DNA of 64,000 bases from Coriobacteriia bacterium (GCA_030655755.1 JAUSOQ010000028.1:124001-188000); one strand, 5' to 3'. Positions 16,706 through 24,653 are shown, numbered from the stretch's first letter. Notes: generated by a model from the sequence alone, not told the origin. Numbers and translations are program-made.

Positions 16706-16733
16706 TTACTCCACACCCGAAAGCGTTTATACT
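16706..16733 (+). promoter_or_regulatory. Putative promoter of the Rex-like gene
   Basis: TATACT (16728-16733) with a weak -35 (TTACTC, 16706-16711) 16 bp upstream. This places the Rex-like gene on its own transcript. Confidence 0.35.
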
Positions 16734-16767
16734 GAGCCGAATATGCTACTTGGACGTGGAGGCAAGG

Positions 16768-17424
16768 ATGTCTGATAGGCGCATCGCTCCGGACGCGACG
16801 CTGTATCGGCTGTCGCTGTATCACTGCTATCTCGGAGAGCTGCTTCGCACGGGTGCGCCCGGACGCATCACATCTCGCGAGATAGCCGAGGAACTCGGCA
16901 TCAAAGAGGAGACCGTACGGCGCGACATCTCGTTCGTCGGAGACATCGGCCGTCCTGGTGCAGGCTATGAGCCCGACGTGCTGTTCCGGGAGTTCACAGT
17001 GTTTCTTGGTCTTTCTGCGGAGTATCCGATCATTAAGATCGGGAGCGCCGCGATGCTGGCGGCCCTCGAGGTCGTCTTCCCTCCGGATCATTATGGCGTC
17101 AAGCCGTTCGCCTACTATTCGGAGCTGCTCGAGGACGTTGGAAAGGTGGTCGGTGGTATCGAAGTCCATCACATCACCGAACTGCCGAAGCTGGACCCGG
17201 CCCTGGGTATCGATGTCGCGCTCGTCGCGTGTTCTCCTGCGTGGGTCCAGGTCACACTCGATCTGCTTGATCACGCTGGAGTGCGGGGTGTCCTCTTGCT
17301 CACATCTGCGGTGCGTATCAACCGGCATGAAGACATGTTCATCAGTCAGGTCCGCATGCCTTGTGACATCAAGTCGCTTGCCTGCAAGTGTCATGCACGC
17401 GTGGGGGCCGTCGGCTCTCGCTGA
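16768..17424 (+). CDS. Rex-like winged-helix regulator with degenerate NADH site and Cys cluster
   Basis: A 218-residue Rex-family protein. The winged helix is well kept (RITSREIAEELGIKEETVRR, then DISFVGDIGRPGAGY, matching RKDLSYLGELGTRGIGY of the first Rex). The position of the Rossmann GxGxxG is IGSAAM (91-96), so NADH binding is probably lost or altered. Unlike Rex, it has Cys20 and a C-terminal Cys199, Cys206 and Cys208, suggesting thiol or metal-based sensing. ATG 16768 with GGAGG at 16757-16761 is preferred over the in-frame TTG 16750. It closes the cytochrome locus that rex opens. It may sense another redox signal at overlapping DNA sites. Confidence 0.85.
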   Translation: MSDRRIAPDATLYRLSLYHCYLGELLRTGAPGRITSREIAEELGIKEETVRRDISFVGDIGRPGAGYEPDVLFREFTVFLGLSAEYPIIKIGSAAMLAALEVVFPPDHYGVKPFAYYSELLEDVGKVVGGIEVHHITELPKLDPALGIDVALVACSPAWVQVTLDLLDHAGVRGVLLLTSAVRINRHEDMFISQVRMPCDIKSLACKCHARVGAVGSR

Positions 17425-17439
17425 GTTCGGCGTGACCTG

Positions 17440-17448
17440 TGTTATACT
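17440..17448 (+). promoter_or_regulatory. Extended -10 promoter of the radical SAM-ubiE operon
   Basis: TGT followed by TATACT (17443-17448) is an extended -10 element; no clear -35 is seen. The start codon follows about 77 nt downstream, leaving a leader of about 70 nt. Confidence 0.45.
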
Positions 17449-17524
17449 CTGGCGGTTTCAGACGACCGCTTCGGCAGACCGTGATCCTCCGACGGCTGCA
17501 CTGAGTCTCAGAAGGAACACTCAC

Positions 17525-19297
17525 ATGTCAAAGGCTGATCTCGTATTGCTTCACGCCCCGAGCGTGTACGACTTTCGCGAGACCTCGATCATGTACGGTC
17601 CCGTCTCCGACCTCGTCCCCTCCAGCCCCATCTTCGAGATGTACCCGCTCGGTTTCACGACGATGGCCGAGTACATGGAGCGTCACGGGCTGACCGTACG
17701 CATCGTCAACCTCGCCGTTCTCATGCTTTCGCGTCCCAAGTTCGACGTCGAGAAGGCGATCCGGGAGATGGACCCGGCCGTTTTCGGCATCGACCTGCAC
17801 TGGGCGCCGCATGCGCATGGCTCGGTGGAGATCGCCAAGCTCTGCAAGAAGTACCATCCTACGACACCGGTCGTGTTCGGCGGTCTGACGGCGAGCTACT
17901 TCCACGAGGAACTCGTGAGCTACCCGTGGATCGACTACGTCGTCCGGGGCGACTCCACCGAGGAGCCGTTCACACGTCTCATCTACGCGCTGAAGCGTGG
18001 CGGCAGTGTCACAGACATCCCGAACGTGACGTACAAGGGTCTCGACGGTTCGGTCATTGTAAACGACATGGACTGCGTGCCCGACACGTTCGACCACGTC
18101 AAACTCGACTATTCGTTCTCCATGCGCTCGGTCATCCGCGATCGAGACATGATGAGCGCGTTGCCGTTCAAAGGCTGGCTGAGCTATCCGGTCTCGGCGT
18201 CTTTGGTCTGCCGGGGGTGCACGAAGACGTGCGCGACCTGCGGCGGTTCTGCCGTGGCGTTCCGGAACCACTTCGGCCGCAAACGAGTCGCTTTCCGCGA
18301 TCCCGAGCTACTGGTGCGCGATATCGGGCATATCGCCAGGCACATCCCCGGTCCCGTGTTCGTACTCAACGACTTCCGCCAGGCGGGGGACGACTACGTG
18401 CACGCGTTCATCAGCGGCCTGCGACGCATCGATTTCAAGAACCCCATCGGTTTCGAGTTCTTCTCGCCGCCGGAAGAGGAGTTCTACGAGTTCCTCGACG
18501 ACAACTTGAACGACTACTCCGTGGAGGTGTCCGCCGAGAGCCACGATGACGCGGTACGCAAAGCCTTCGGCAAGCCCTACACGTGGGATGTTCTGTCCGA
18601 CAGTGTGGAGGCGGCGTTCAGGCACAACTGCAAGCGCTTCGACCTGTACTTCATGACGGGCATTCCCACGCAGACCGCACAGTCGGTACGCGATACCGTC
18701 CCCGCAGTGCGCGAGCTGTACGCGCGCGTGAACGATGACAAGCGCCTACTCGCGTTCATCGGCCCCATGGCGCCCTTCCTCGATCCGGGCTCCATGGTCT
18801 TCGACGACCCCGATCGCTACGGCTATAAGTTGCGGGCGCACACGCTTGAGGAGCACCGTCAGCTGCTGTTGGAGCCGTCGTGGAAACACATCCTCAACTA
18901 CGAGCCCGACGGCATGACCCGCGATGAGATGGTGGACAGCACCTACGAGGCGGCCCTGGGCTTCAACGCGATCAAGGCCGAGGTCGGCATCGCCGACGCC
19001 AAGACGGCGCGACAGACCGAGGAGCGCATCGGTCAGGCGCGCAAGGCGATGGTGCGCATCGACGCCATCATGACGCACCCCGCCGACGAGCGGACGACGC
19101 TGCTTGCCGAGTACAAGCACGAGCTCGATCAGCTCAACGAGTCCACCGTGTGTGAGAAGACGGAACTCAACTGGCCCGCCAACGTGAACTGGCGACACTT
19201 CGTCTACAACATGGCGCTGTGGTTCCGCGTGAACTACGAGACGCTGTTTCCCGGGTCGCGGAAGATCGACCGTCGTTTCATGGAGGGCGAACAGTGA
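17525..19297 (+). CDS. B12-binding-domain radical SAM protein
   Basis: A 590-residue protein. Residues 1-200 resemble a cobalamin-binding Rossmann domain (LGFTTMAEYMERHGLTVRIV, PVVFGGLTASYFHEEL); the central domain carries the radical SAM cluster motif C232-x3-C236-x2-C239, preceded by a further Cys229. The rest is a TIM-barrel-like region and a helical tail. Such proteins often do methylations or rearrangements using SAM and cobalamin. I think it belongs to the Ta0216-type B12/SAM family, on memory of its length and motifs. ATG 17525 has AAGGA before it, and the stop overlaps the ubiE start by 4 bp, tying it to quinone methylation or a nearby step. The substrate is unknown. Confidence 0.85.
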   Translation: MSKADLVLLHAPSVYDFRETSIMYGPVSDLVPSSPIFEMYPLGFTTMAEYMERHGLTVRIVNLAVLMLSRPKFDVEKAIREMDPAVFGIDLHWAPHAHGSVEIAKLCKKYHPTTPVVFGGLTASYFHEELVSYPWIDYVVRGDSTEEPFTRLIYALKRGGSVTDIPNVTYKGLDGSVIVNDMDCVPDTFDHVKLDYSFSMRSVIRDRDMMSALPFKGWLSYPVSASLVCRGCTKTCATCGGSAVAFRNHFGRKRVAFRDPELLVRDIGHIARHIPGPVFVLNDFRQAGDDYVHAFISGLRRIDFKNPIGFEFFSPPEEEFYEFLDDNLNDYSVEVSAESHDDAVRKAFGKPYTWDVLSDSVEAAFRHNCKRFDLYFMTGIPTQTAQSVRDTVPAVRELYARVNDDKRLLAFIGPMAPFLDPGSMVFDDPDRYGYKLRAHTLEEHRQLLLEPSWKHILNYEPDGMTRDEMVDSTYEAALGFNAIKAEVGIADAKTARQTEERIGQARKAMVRIDAIMTHPADERTTLLAEYKHELDQLNESTVCEKTELNWPANVNWRHFVYNMALWFRVNYETLFPGSRKIDRRFMEGEQ

Positions 19298-20031
19298 GCG
19301 ACAACGGCAGCGTCACGCCCGAGCCCGCTCCCGGGCAGCCAACGACCGATCGCGTGAAGGGTATCTTCAGCGCGATCGCGCCGTCCTACGACCGCTTCAA
19401 CCGGTTGTCGAGTCTGGGCATTGATCGCTGGTGGCGTCGCAAGACGGTGCGGCTGGCACAGCTGCGCCCTAAGAGTCGCGTGCTCGATCTTGCAGCCGGT
19501 ACCGGTGATCTCACCATGGCGATCGCCCGGCAGGGCGAGCCGGCCTCGATCATGTCCACCGATTTCGTTCCCGAGATGCTTGAGATCGGCAGACAGAAGG
19601 CGGCACTATTCGAGGGTACAACGCGGATCGAGTTCGAGGTCGCCGACGCACAGGACCTCCCCTTCGGCGATGACGAGTTCGATGTCGTCACGATCGCCTT
19701 CGGCGTTCGCAATCTGCCCGATCGCGCCGCCAACTTCAGGGAAGTGCATCGGGTGCTTCGTTCCGGCGGGCGCTATGTGATCCTCGAGTTCAGCCGCCCC
19801 CGGCTCAAGCCGTTCCGCGCGTTGTATCATTTCTACCTCCGGACCGTCATCCCGTTTTTGGGCGGCATGCTTACCGGGGACCGTTCCGGTTTCGACTATC
19901 TTAACGAGTCGATCCTCGCGTTCCCGTCGCAGGTGACCCTTTCGGCCGAGCTGCACAAGGCCGGGTTCTCCTCGGTGGAGTGGCACGATCTGACGTTCGG
20001 TATCGTGGCGGTGCACGTCGCGGTCAAGTGA
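19294..20031 (+). CDS. ubiE: Demethylmenaquinone methyltransferase (UbiE/MenG family)
   Basis: This enzyme puts the last C-methyl group on the quinone ring using SAM. The 245-residue protein has the class I SAM motifs VLDLAAGTGDLT (motif I), then ADAQDLPFGDDEFDVV and FGVRNLPDRAANFREVHRVL, the UbiE signature, and FSRPRLKPFRALYHFYLR. GTG 19294 overlaps the radical SAM stop. Menaquinone fits with an anaerobe that uses NapC-like quinol dehydrogenases. Coupling to an uncharacterised B12 radical SAM enzyme hints at further ring modification. Confidence 0.92.
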   Translation: MSDNGSVTPEPAPGQPTTDRVKGIFSAIAPSYDRFNRLSSLGIDRWWRRKTVRLAQLRPKSRVLDLAAGTGDLTMAIARQGEPASIMSTDFVPEMLEIGRQKAALFEGTTRIEFEVADAQDLPFGDDEFDVVTIAFGVRNLPDRAANFREVHRVLRSGGRYVILEFSRPRLKPFRALYHFYLRTVIPFLGGMLTGDRSGFDYLNESILAFPSQVTLSAELHKAGFSSVEWHDLTFGIVAVHVAVK

Positions 20032-20100
20032 GCGCGGTGGAGCGCTTGTGGCCGAGCGTGTACCATTGAGTTCCGGTACCACGGCACCCCGGAGGTAGCC

Positions 20101-21450
20101 ATGCTCTTGCTCTCCCGCTACGTGCTTCCCATCTCCTCGGCGCACATCGAGGACGGCGGTGTCCTGGTGCGCGATGGCGCCATCGTCGCGGTCGGGCAGC
20201 GCGCAGAGTTGCTGGCCGCCTATCCCGACGAAGAGGTGCGCGACTACGGCCTTGCCGCTCTGATGCCCGGTTTCATCGATCTGCACACGCACTTCGAGTA
20301 CTCGGGCTTCCGCGGCGTGGTCGATGACCTCCCGTACACGCAATGGAAGTTGCAGGTACTCGCTAAAGAAGCGCTGCTCGACGAACAGGACTGGCGCGAC
20401 TCCTCCGTTCTCGGCGCCGTGGAAGCGATCCGTTCGGGCATCACGACGTTTGCCGACATCTCAGACTCCGGTGCTTCGGTGGACGCAGCAGCGCGCTCCG
20501 GTCTGCGCGGCGTGCTCTACCGCGAGATCTCGACGATGGACAAGCAGCGCGTGGCGGCCGAGATAGCCGGCGCCACAGAAGACATCGAGTCCTGGCGGGG
20601 GCGGGTCGACGGATCTCTGATCACCATCGGCATCGCGCCGCACTCCCCGTACTCCTGTCATCCGACGCTGTTCAAAACGGTCGCCGAGTACGTGGGCTCA
20701 ACGGACATGCCGGTGGCCATCCATCTGGCGGGCTCCAAAGACGAGTACGACTTCGTGAAGTACGGCAGCTCGATGCTCGGTCAGGAGTTCCGCGACCAGG
20801 CCGGTTGGGCCGAGATGCTCTGGATGCCCACCGGTGTCAGCCCCGTGCAGTACCTCTACCAGTGGGGCCTGCTCGAGGCCCCCAATGTGATCGCGGTGCA
20901 CTGTGTCCATGTCGATGACGCGGATATAGAGATACTTGCGCGCAACGACGTATCGATCGCCCACTGCCCCCGCTGCAACCTCAAGCTCGGGATGGGTATC
21001 GCGCCCCTGCACTCGTTCGTGGAGAAGGGTATCTGCGTGGGCATCGGGACGGACTCGCCGGCGTCCAACAGTACGATCGACTTCTTCGACGAGATGCGCG
21101 TCGGTCTGCTCACGCAGCGCGGCATCGGCGGCGAGACCGCGTACTATACCGGCCAGCGCTTCGTGGACATGGCGACGCTCGGCGGAGCGCAGGCGCTCAA
21201 GATCGACCACCTCGTCGGGACGCTCGAGGTAGGGAAGCGGGCTGACATCATCGCCGTCGACCTCTCTCAGAACTATCAGGTACCCACCCAAGACCCGTAC
21301 GGGGCGCTGGTGCACACCGCCAACCAGGAGGACGTGCTGATGACGATGGTGGACGGAAAGATCCTGTTCGAGGACGGCCGTTTCTTCACGCTCGATCCCG
21401 ATGAGATCATCGACGCGCTGGAACGTGTTCGCGTGAAGCTGCGCGACTGA
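20101..21450 (+). CDS. Amidohydrolase, SAH/MTA or aminofutalosine deaminase-like
   Basis: A 449-residue metal-dependent amidohydrolase of the family that deaminates S-adenosylhomocysteine, methylthioadenosine or aminodeoxyfutalosine. Metal ligands are visible: H62/H64 (DLHTH), H208 (IHLAG) and D318 (GTDSPASN); H267/H270 lie in the second-shell motif VHCVH. The Glu that normally follows the third metal His by three residues (HLxE) is Gly211 here, so activity or substrate may differ. ATG 20101 has GGAGGT 5 nt before it. Next to ubiE it could serve the futalosine route to menaquinone or recycle SAH from the methylases, but no other futalosine-pathway gene is in view. Confidence 0.82.
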   Translation: MLLLSRYVLPISSAHIEDGGVLVRDGAIVAVGQRAELLAAYPDEEVRDYGLAALMPGFIDLHTHFEYSGFRGVVDDLPYTQWKLQVLAKEALLDEQDWRDSSVLGAVEAIRSGITTFADISDSGASVDAAARSGLRGVLYREISTMDKQRVAAEIAGATEDIESWRGRVDGSLITIGIAPHSPYSCHPTLFKTVAEYVGSTDMPVAIHLAGSKDEYDFVKYGSSMLGQEFRDQAGWAEMLWMPTGVSPVQYLYQWGLLEAPNVIAVHCVHVDDADIEILARNDVSIAHCPRCNLKLGMGIAPLHSFVEKGICVGIGTDSPASNSTIDFFDEMRVGLLTQRGIGGETAYYTGQRFVDMATLGGAQALKIDHLVGTLEVGKRADIIAVDLSQNYQVPTQDPYGALVHTANQEDVLMTMVDGKILFEDGRFFTLDPDEIIDALERVRVKLRD

Positions 21451-21452
21451 GG

Positions 21453-21899
21453 ATGGGCGCCGAGTTCGAGCGAGGGACGGTCATCGCCCGAGAAGGGCGC
21501 TACGTCGAGGTCGCCATGGGTCTCTCGGCCAAGTGCGAGGGCTGCAAGCTGTGCGAGAAAGACGGCACCGGCAAGCTTATGATGCGCGATATCGTGAACT
21601 CTGTCGGCGCCGAGCCGGGTGATATCGTTGAGGTGGAGATTCCCGCAGAAGTGAAGCGTGCGGCAGCCATGGCGCTCTACGTCATCCCGGTTGCCGCGCT
21701 GCTTTTTGGATACCTGGCCGGTGATCTGCTTGGGATCGCGACAGGCTTCAACCGTGATGCTTCAGGCGCCATCGGTGCGATAGGAGCCGCGGTCGTGGCG
21801 TTTCTGGGGCTGCAGCGACGCGAGCGCGCCCTGTCCCGGAGCTACACATCGTCTCCACGGGTGCGTGCTATAATCTCGCGAGGTCCTGAGGCCGGATGA
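21453..21899 (+). CDS. RseC/SoxR-reducing family membrane protein
   Basis: A 148-residue protein: an N-terminal domain with a Cys cluster (CEGCKLC), two membrane segments (about 72-90 and 104-122) and a basic tail. This is the plan of RseC/MucC proteins, which accompany Rnf-type complexes and SoxR reduction. It follows the amidohydrolase by 2 bp. It may be an electron-transfer or assembly factor in the membrane; no Rnf gene is in the window. Confidence 0.8.
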   Translation: MGAEFERGTVIAREGRYVEVAMGLSAKCEGCKLCEKDGTGKLMMRDIVNSVGAEPGDIVEVEIPAEVKRAAAMALYVIPVAALLFGYLAGDLLGIATGFNRDASGAIGAIGAAVVAFLGLQRRERALSRSYTSSPRVRAIISRGPEAG

Positions 21900-21945
21900 A
21901 CGCGGTCCGGGCCTGTCACATCATCGATCCAGGAGGTACGAGCAC

Positions 21946-22353
21946 GTGAGCGATCAGGATTTCTTCTTCGACGAGGAAGAGGAAGCTACTCCGGCGTCGA
22001 AGAGCGTCGCACGCCCGGCTAAGAGCTCCAAACCTGCGCCGAAGGCCACTGCGGCCACGACCGCATCGCCGTCTGTTCTCGACCGGGATGTCAGCATGAC
22101 GGTTGCCGCTTTGATGGCGGTCATCGCGCTCCTCCTCGGTGTGATCATCGGACTGGTCATTCCCACGAGCGGCGTCGGCGGTACGGCATCGACACCGGCT
22201 GCCACGTCGTCCGATGCGAACGTCGCTGCTCCTCAGTTGACCGAGGACCAGCTCGGCACCGGTGAGCTTCCTGCAGGCCATCCCGATATCAGCAGCATGG
22301 GCGCGGAAAGCACCGCAACGCCTGCATCCGGGGAGACGACCCCCGCAGAGTAG
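21946..22353 (+). CDS. Hypothetical membrane protein with acidic and Pro/Ala/Thr-rich arms
   Basis: A 135-residue protein: an acidic start (SDQDFFFDEEEEA), a Lys/Pro/Ala-rich linker, one membrane segment (about 48-70) and an outer, low-complexity Thr/Ala/Glu tail. GTG 21946 follows AGGAGGT. No domain is recognised. It lies between the RseC-like gene and a TPR-like gene of the same direction and may be part of a membrane complex with them. Confidence 0.7.
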   Translation: MSDQDFFFDEEEEATPASKSVARPAKSSKPAPKATAATTASPSVLDRDVSMTVAALMAVIALLLGVIIGLVIPTSGVGGTASTPAATSSDANVAAPQLTEDQLGTGELPAGHPDISSMGAESTATPASGETTPAE

Positions 22354-22426
22354 TGCTTTCGTTCGTGCAGGTCCGTTTCGCAGGTGCGGAGCGAGCCTGT
22401 GTTCTCTCGCGATAGGAGTACTCCGC

Positions 22427-22984
22427 ATGGCGGTAGACAAGAGGCATACACCCCTGTGGGTGAAGGTGGTCATATGGGTAATCTCACTCTCGTTCGTGTT
22501 CGGCGGTGTGGTATTCGTCGGGTTCGGCGGTTCCTCTTCGCCGGACACGGGCGATACCGGGACCACTGAGAGTGACATAACCGCGCAGCACAAGCCTGCT
22601 ATCGACGCGGCGGTGGCCGCGCTCGCTGCCGATCCCGAGAATTTCGATCTTCTCGCATACGCGGGTCACAGCTACTTCGAATGGGCGGTAGCGCTCTACG
22701 AGTCAGGCCAGCAGCCTGCAGCGGTCCCGCTCTGGCTTGCGGCGGTCGGCTACTACGACAGGGCTCTGGCGATCCGGCCCGATGACGTCGTCGTTCTCGG
22801 CAACAAGGGCTTTGCGCTCGCGTATGCCAACGATCAGGGCGCCGCCGCGGCGCTTCGCGCCTTCATCGCAGCCGATGTGAACGATACGACCGGTCAGGTG
22901 GCGAACGCCACCGAGTTGCTGGCGAGTATCGAGCCGCAGCAGAGCGCTCCCGCTACGGCGAGCGTTCTGACGACCATCCCGTAG
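22427..22984 (+). CDS. Membrane-anchored TPR-like protein
   Basis: A 185-residue protein with a basic start, one membrane segment (about 11-31) and an outer helical region with TPR character (NFDLLAYAGHSYFEWAVALY, WLAAVGYYDRALAIRPDDVV, LGNKGFALAYANDQGAAAAL). ATG 22427 has AGGAG 9 nt upstream; longer in-frame versions start in the previous gene. The plan resembles the TPR proteins in the cytochrome locus. A terminator follows. Confidence 0.8.
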   Translation: MAVDKRHTPLWVKVVIWVISLSFVFGGVVFVGFGGSSSPDTGDTGTTESDITAQHKPAIDAAVAALAADPENFDLLAYAGHSYFEWAVALYESGQQPAAVPLWLAAVGYYDRALAIRPDDVVVLGNKGFALAYANDQGAAAALRAFIAADVNDTTGQVANATELLASIEPQQSAPATASVLTTIP

Positions 22985-23007
22985 CGCGTATCAACCCGCA
23001 GATCACG

Positions 23008-23040
23008 ACAGCCGGCCCCGGCGGGGTCGGCTGTTCTTCT
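23008..23040 (+). terminator. Rho-independent terminator
   Basis: A 12-bp stem (ACAGCCGGCCCC with one G-T pair in the right arm) and a 3-nt loop are followed by TCTTCTTC. It ends the plus-strand operon before the convergent STAS gene. Confidence 0.75.
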
Positions 23041-23059
23041 TCACGCGATGTATCGGCGG

Positions 23060-23413
23060 TCAAGCGGAGGCGGTGTCGGCCACCATGGTTCGCGCCTGGT
23101 CGAGGGTCTCGGCAGTGGAGAAGATCCCCGAGAGACGGGTGAGCTCGAGGATGTTGTCCACGGCCTCGTTCGTGACGAGCACGAGACGACCGCCGTGTGC
23201 GCCATACTCCTTCGACAAAGACAGCAGCAGTCCAAGGCCGGAACTGTCCAGGTAGTCCAGGAGCGAGAGGTCTACCACTGTCGAGTGCGGGGAGTGTTTC
23301 AGTATCCGGTCGATCGTCATCCGGAACGATGCGCATTCGCTGTAGTCCAGATCACCGATGAGGGCCAGCATCCAGAACTCATCGCCGGGTTCGAGTTGGA
23401 TCATGAGCGTCAT
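23060..23413 (-). CDS. STAS-domain anti-sigma factor antagonist
   Basis: A 117-residue stand-alone STAS domain. The conserved loop is LDYLDSSGLGLLLSL, with the Ser that is phosphorylated by an anti-sigma kinase in SpoIIAA/RsbV. When not phosphorylated, such proteins bind the kinase and free a sigma factor. It is a single gene on the minus strand, convergent to the TPR operon. No partner kinase or sigma factor is nearby. A second STAS gene lies at 24261 on the other side of a toxin-antitoxin pair. Confidence 0.88.
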   Translation of the reverse strand: MTLMIQLEPGDEFWMLALIGDLDYSECASFRMTIDRILKHSPHSTVVDLSLLDYLDSSGLGLLLSLSKEYGAHGGRLVLVTNEAVDNILELTRLSGIFSTAETLDQARTMVADTASA

Positions 23414-23518
23414 GGTGTCCTCTGCAATAGGTCGGTTCCGACTGCCGAGTTCCTACCCGTAGTGCGCCTTCTTCTCACGGTGTCTGTCATGTCGATGTGA
23501 GTCGACGCAACGCTACGC

Positions 23519-23547
23519 TTGCACGGTTACCGTGATAGCGATATACT
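23519..23547 (+). promoter_or_regulatory. Promoter of the higBA operon
   Basis: TTGCAC (23519-23524) and TATACT (23542-23547) are exactly 17 bp apart, a good housekeeping promoter. AAGGAGGT precedes the higB start. Confidence 0.6.
23523..23533. promoter_or_regulatory. Putative HigA operator
   Basis: The dyad ACGGT-T-ACCGT lies between the -35 and -10 boxes of the higBA promoter, where binding of the HigA helix-turn-helix would block polymerase. Confidence 0.45.
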
Positions 23548-23571
23548 TGAATCGTGACCTAAGGAGGTTTC

Positions 23572-23865
23572 ATGATCGTCTCGTTTGGTGACCGCGCGAC
23601 TGAGGATCTGTACCACAACCGGCCCACAAGCCGGGCGCGACGGTTTCCAAACGACATCGTCAACCTCGCTCTGGTCAAGCTGGACATGCTCAACGGCGCC
23701 AGCGCGGTACTCGACCTGCGGTCCCCTCCAGGCAATCGGCTGGAGGTTCTCAAGGGTGACCTGAAGGGTTTGCACTCGATTCGCGTCAACGACCAGTGGC
23801 GACTCGTCTTTCGCTGGGAGGGCAACAACGCCGACGAAGTCCGGCTGATGGACTATCACAGGTAA
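23572..23865 (+). CDS. higB: HigB-type toxin (RelE superfamily mRNA interferase)
   Basis: A 97-residue protein of the plasmid-maintenance killer/HigB group. The C-terminal signature is GLHSIRVNDQWRLVFRW, typical of HigB toxins that cut mRNA at the ribosome. Toxin-first order with the antitoxin 13 bp downstream is the normal higBA arrangement. ATG 23572 follows AAGGAGGT. Confidence 0.93.
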   Translation: MIVSFGDRATEDLYHNRPTSRARRFPNDIVNLALVKLDMLNGASAVLDLRSPPGNRLEVLKGDLKGLHSIRVNDQWRLVFRWEGNNADEVRLMDYHR

Positions 23866-23878
23866 AGGAGGTCAGGAT

Positions 23879-24166
23879 ATGATTCCTGAGAACCGCATCC
23901 CTACACATCCCGGCGTGATCCTGGGCCAGGAGTTCCTTGCCCCTCTCGGGATCTCGCAGGTTGCGTTCGCCGCACATCTCGGTGTGCCGGTGCAGCGAAT
24001 CAACGAGCTCATCCGCGGCAAGCGGGGCATCACGCCCGAGACCGCGTGGTTGCTCTCCCAGGCACTCGACACCACGCCGGAGTTCTGGATCAACCTGCAG
24101 ACGGCGTATGACCTGGCTCGGAGTCGTCCCTCCCAGTCGGTCGAGCGAATGGCCGCCGTTGGCTGA
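23879..24166 (+). CDS. higA: HigA-type antitoxin
   Basis: A 95-residue protein with the HigA opening (PTHPGVILGQEFL) and a helix-turn-helix (ISQVAFAAHLGVPVQRINEL), then ETAWLLSQALDTTPEFWINLQ. It neutralises HigB and represses the operon, probably through the dyad at 23523. It is downstream of higB with AGGAGG overlapping the toxin stop region. The pair lies between two STAS genes. Confidence 0.93.
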   Translation: MIPENRIPTHPGVILGQEFLAPLGISQVAFAAHLGVPVQRINELIRGKRGITPETAWLLSQALDTTPEFWINLQTAYDLARSRPSQSVERMAAVG

Positions 24167-24260
24167 ACGGATCGTTCGAGTGAGTCCATGCTCTGGCCGA
24201 GGAGATAGCGGCACGGTACAATCGATTCGCTGAAGACATCGTAGTGAGGCGGTACGCGGC

Positions 24261-24596
24261 ATGGAACTCGACATCAATACTGAATGCGAAGGCGGCATCT
24301 GTCGTATCGTTCTCAAAGGAGAGGTAGACGTATACACATCCCAGCAACTCAAGCAGGAGATCGTCGACGCGGTCGAGGACGGGTGCATCAATCTGTTGAT
24401 CGACCTCGAACAGGTCGGTTTTGTCGATAGTTCGGGCCTTGGAGTCCTGGTGAGCGGCCTGCGCAGGGTCAAGGAGCGTTCGGGCACGCTGCGTCTTGTC
24501 TGCACCAGGGAGAACATCCTCAAGATCTTCCGGATCACGGGACTCGACAAGGTCTTTCCGGTGTTCTCGACGACGGAAGAGGCTGCCGAGTTCTAA
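24261..24596 (+). CDS. STAS-domain anti-sigma factor antagonist
   Basis: A 111-residue STAS protein of the SpoIIAA/RsbV type, with the phosphorylation loop GFVDSSGLGVLVSGLRR (Ser at about residue 58) and the closing helix FRITGLDKVFPVFSTTEEA. A TACAAT (24217-24222) could be its -10 box. It is probably a switch in a partner-switching pathway whose kinase is elsewhere. It differs clearly from the STAS protein at 23060, so the two are not a recent duplication. Confidence 0.9.
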   Translation: MELDINTECEGGICRIVLKGEVDVYTSQQLKQEIVDAVEDGCINLLIDLEQVGFVDSSGLGVLVSGLRRVKERSGTLRLVCTRENILKIFRITGLDKVFPVFSTTEEAAEF

Positions 24597-24611
24597 GGGC
24601 CTCGGGCCTGC

Positions 24612-24640
24612 TTGCCTTGCCCGGTGCGTCCCCCTAGACT
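24612..24640 (+). promoter_or_regulatory. Putative promoter of tatAC
   Basis: TTGCCT (24612-24617) and TAGACT (24635-24640), 17 bp apart. The terminator-like hairpin at 24654 lies between it and tatA. Confidence 0.4.
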
Positions 24641-24653
24641 GTGACCCACGGTT

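Noticed and set aside
17330-17424. CKCH at the end of the Rex-like protein as a heme site
   Set aside because: The spacing is CxCH, not CXXCH, and the protein has no export signal, so c-type heme attachment is not expected.
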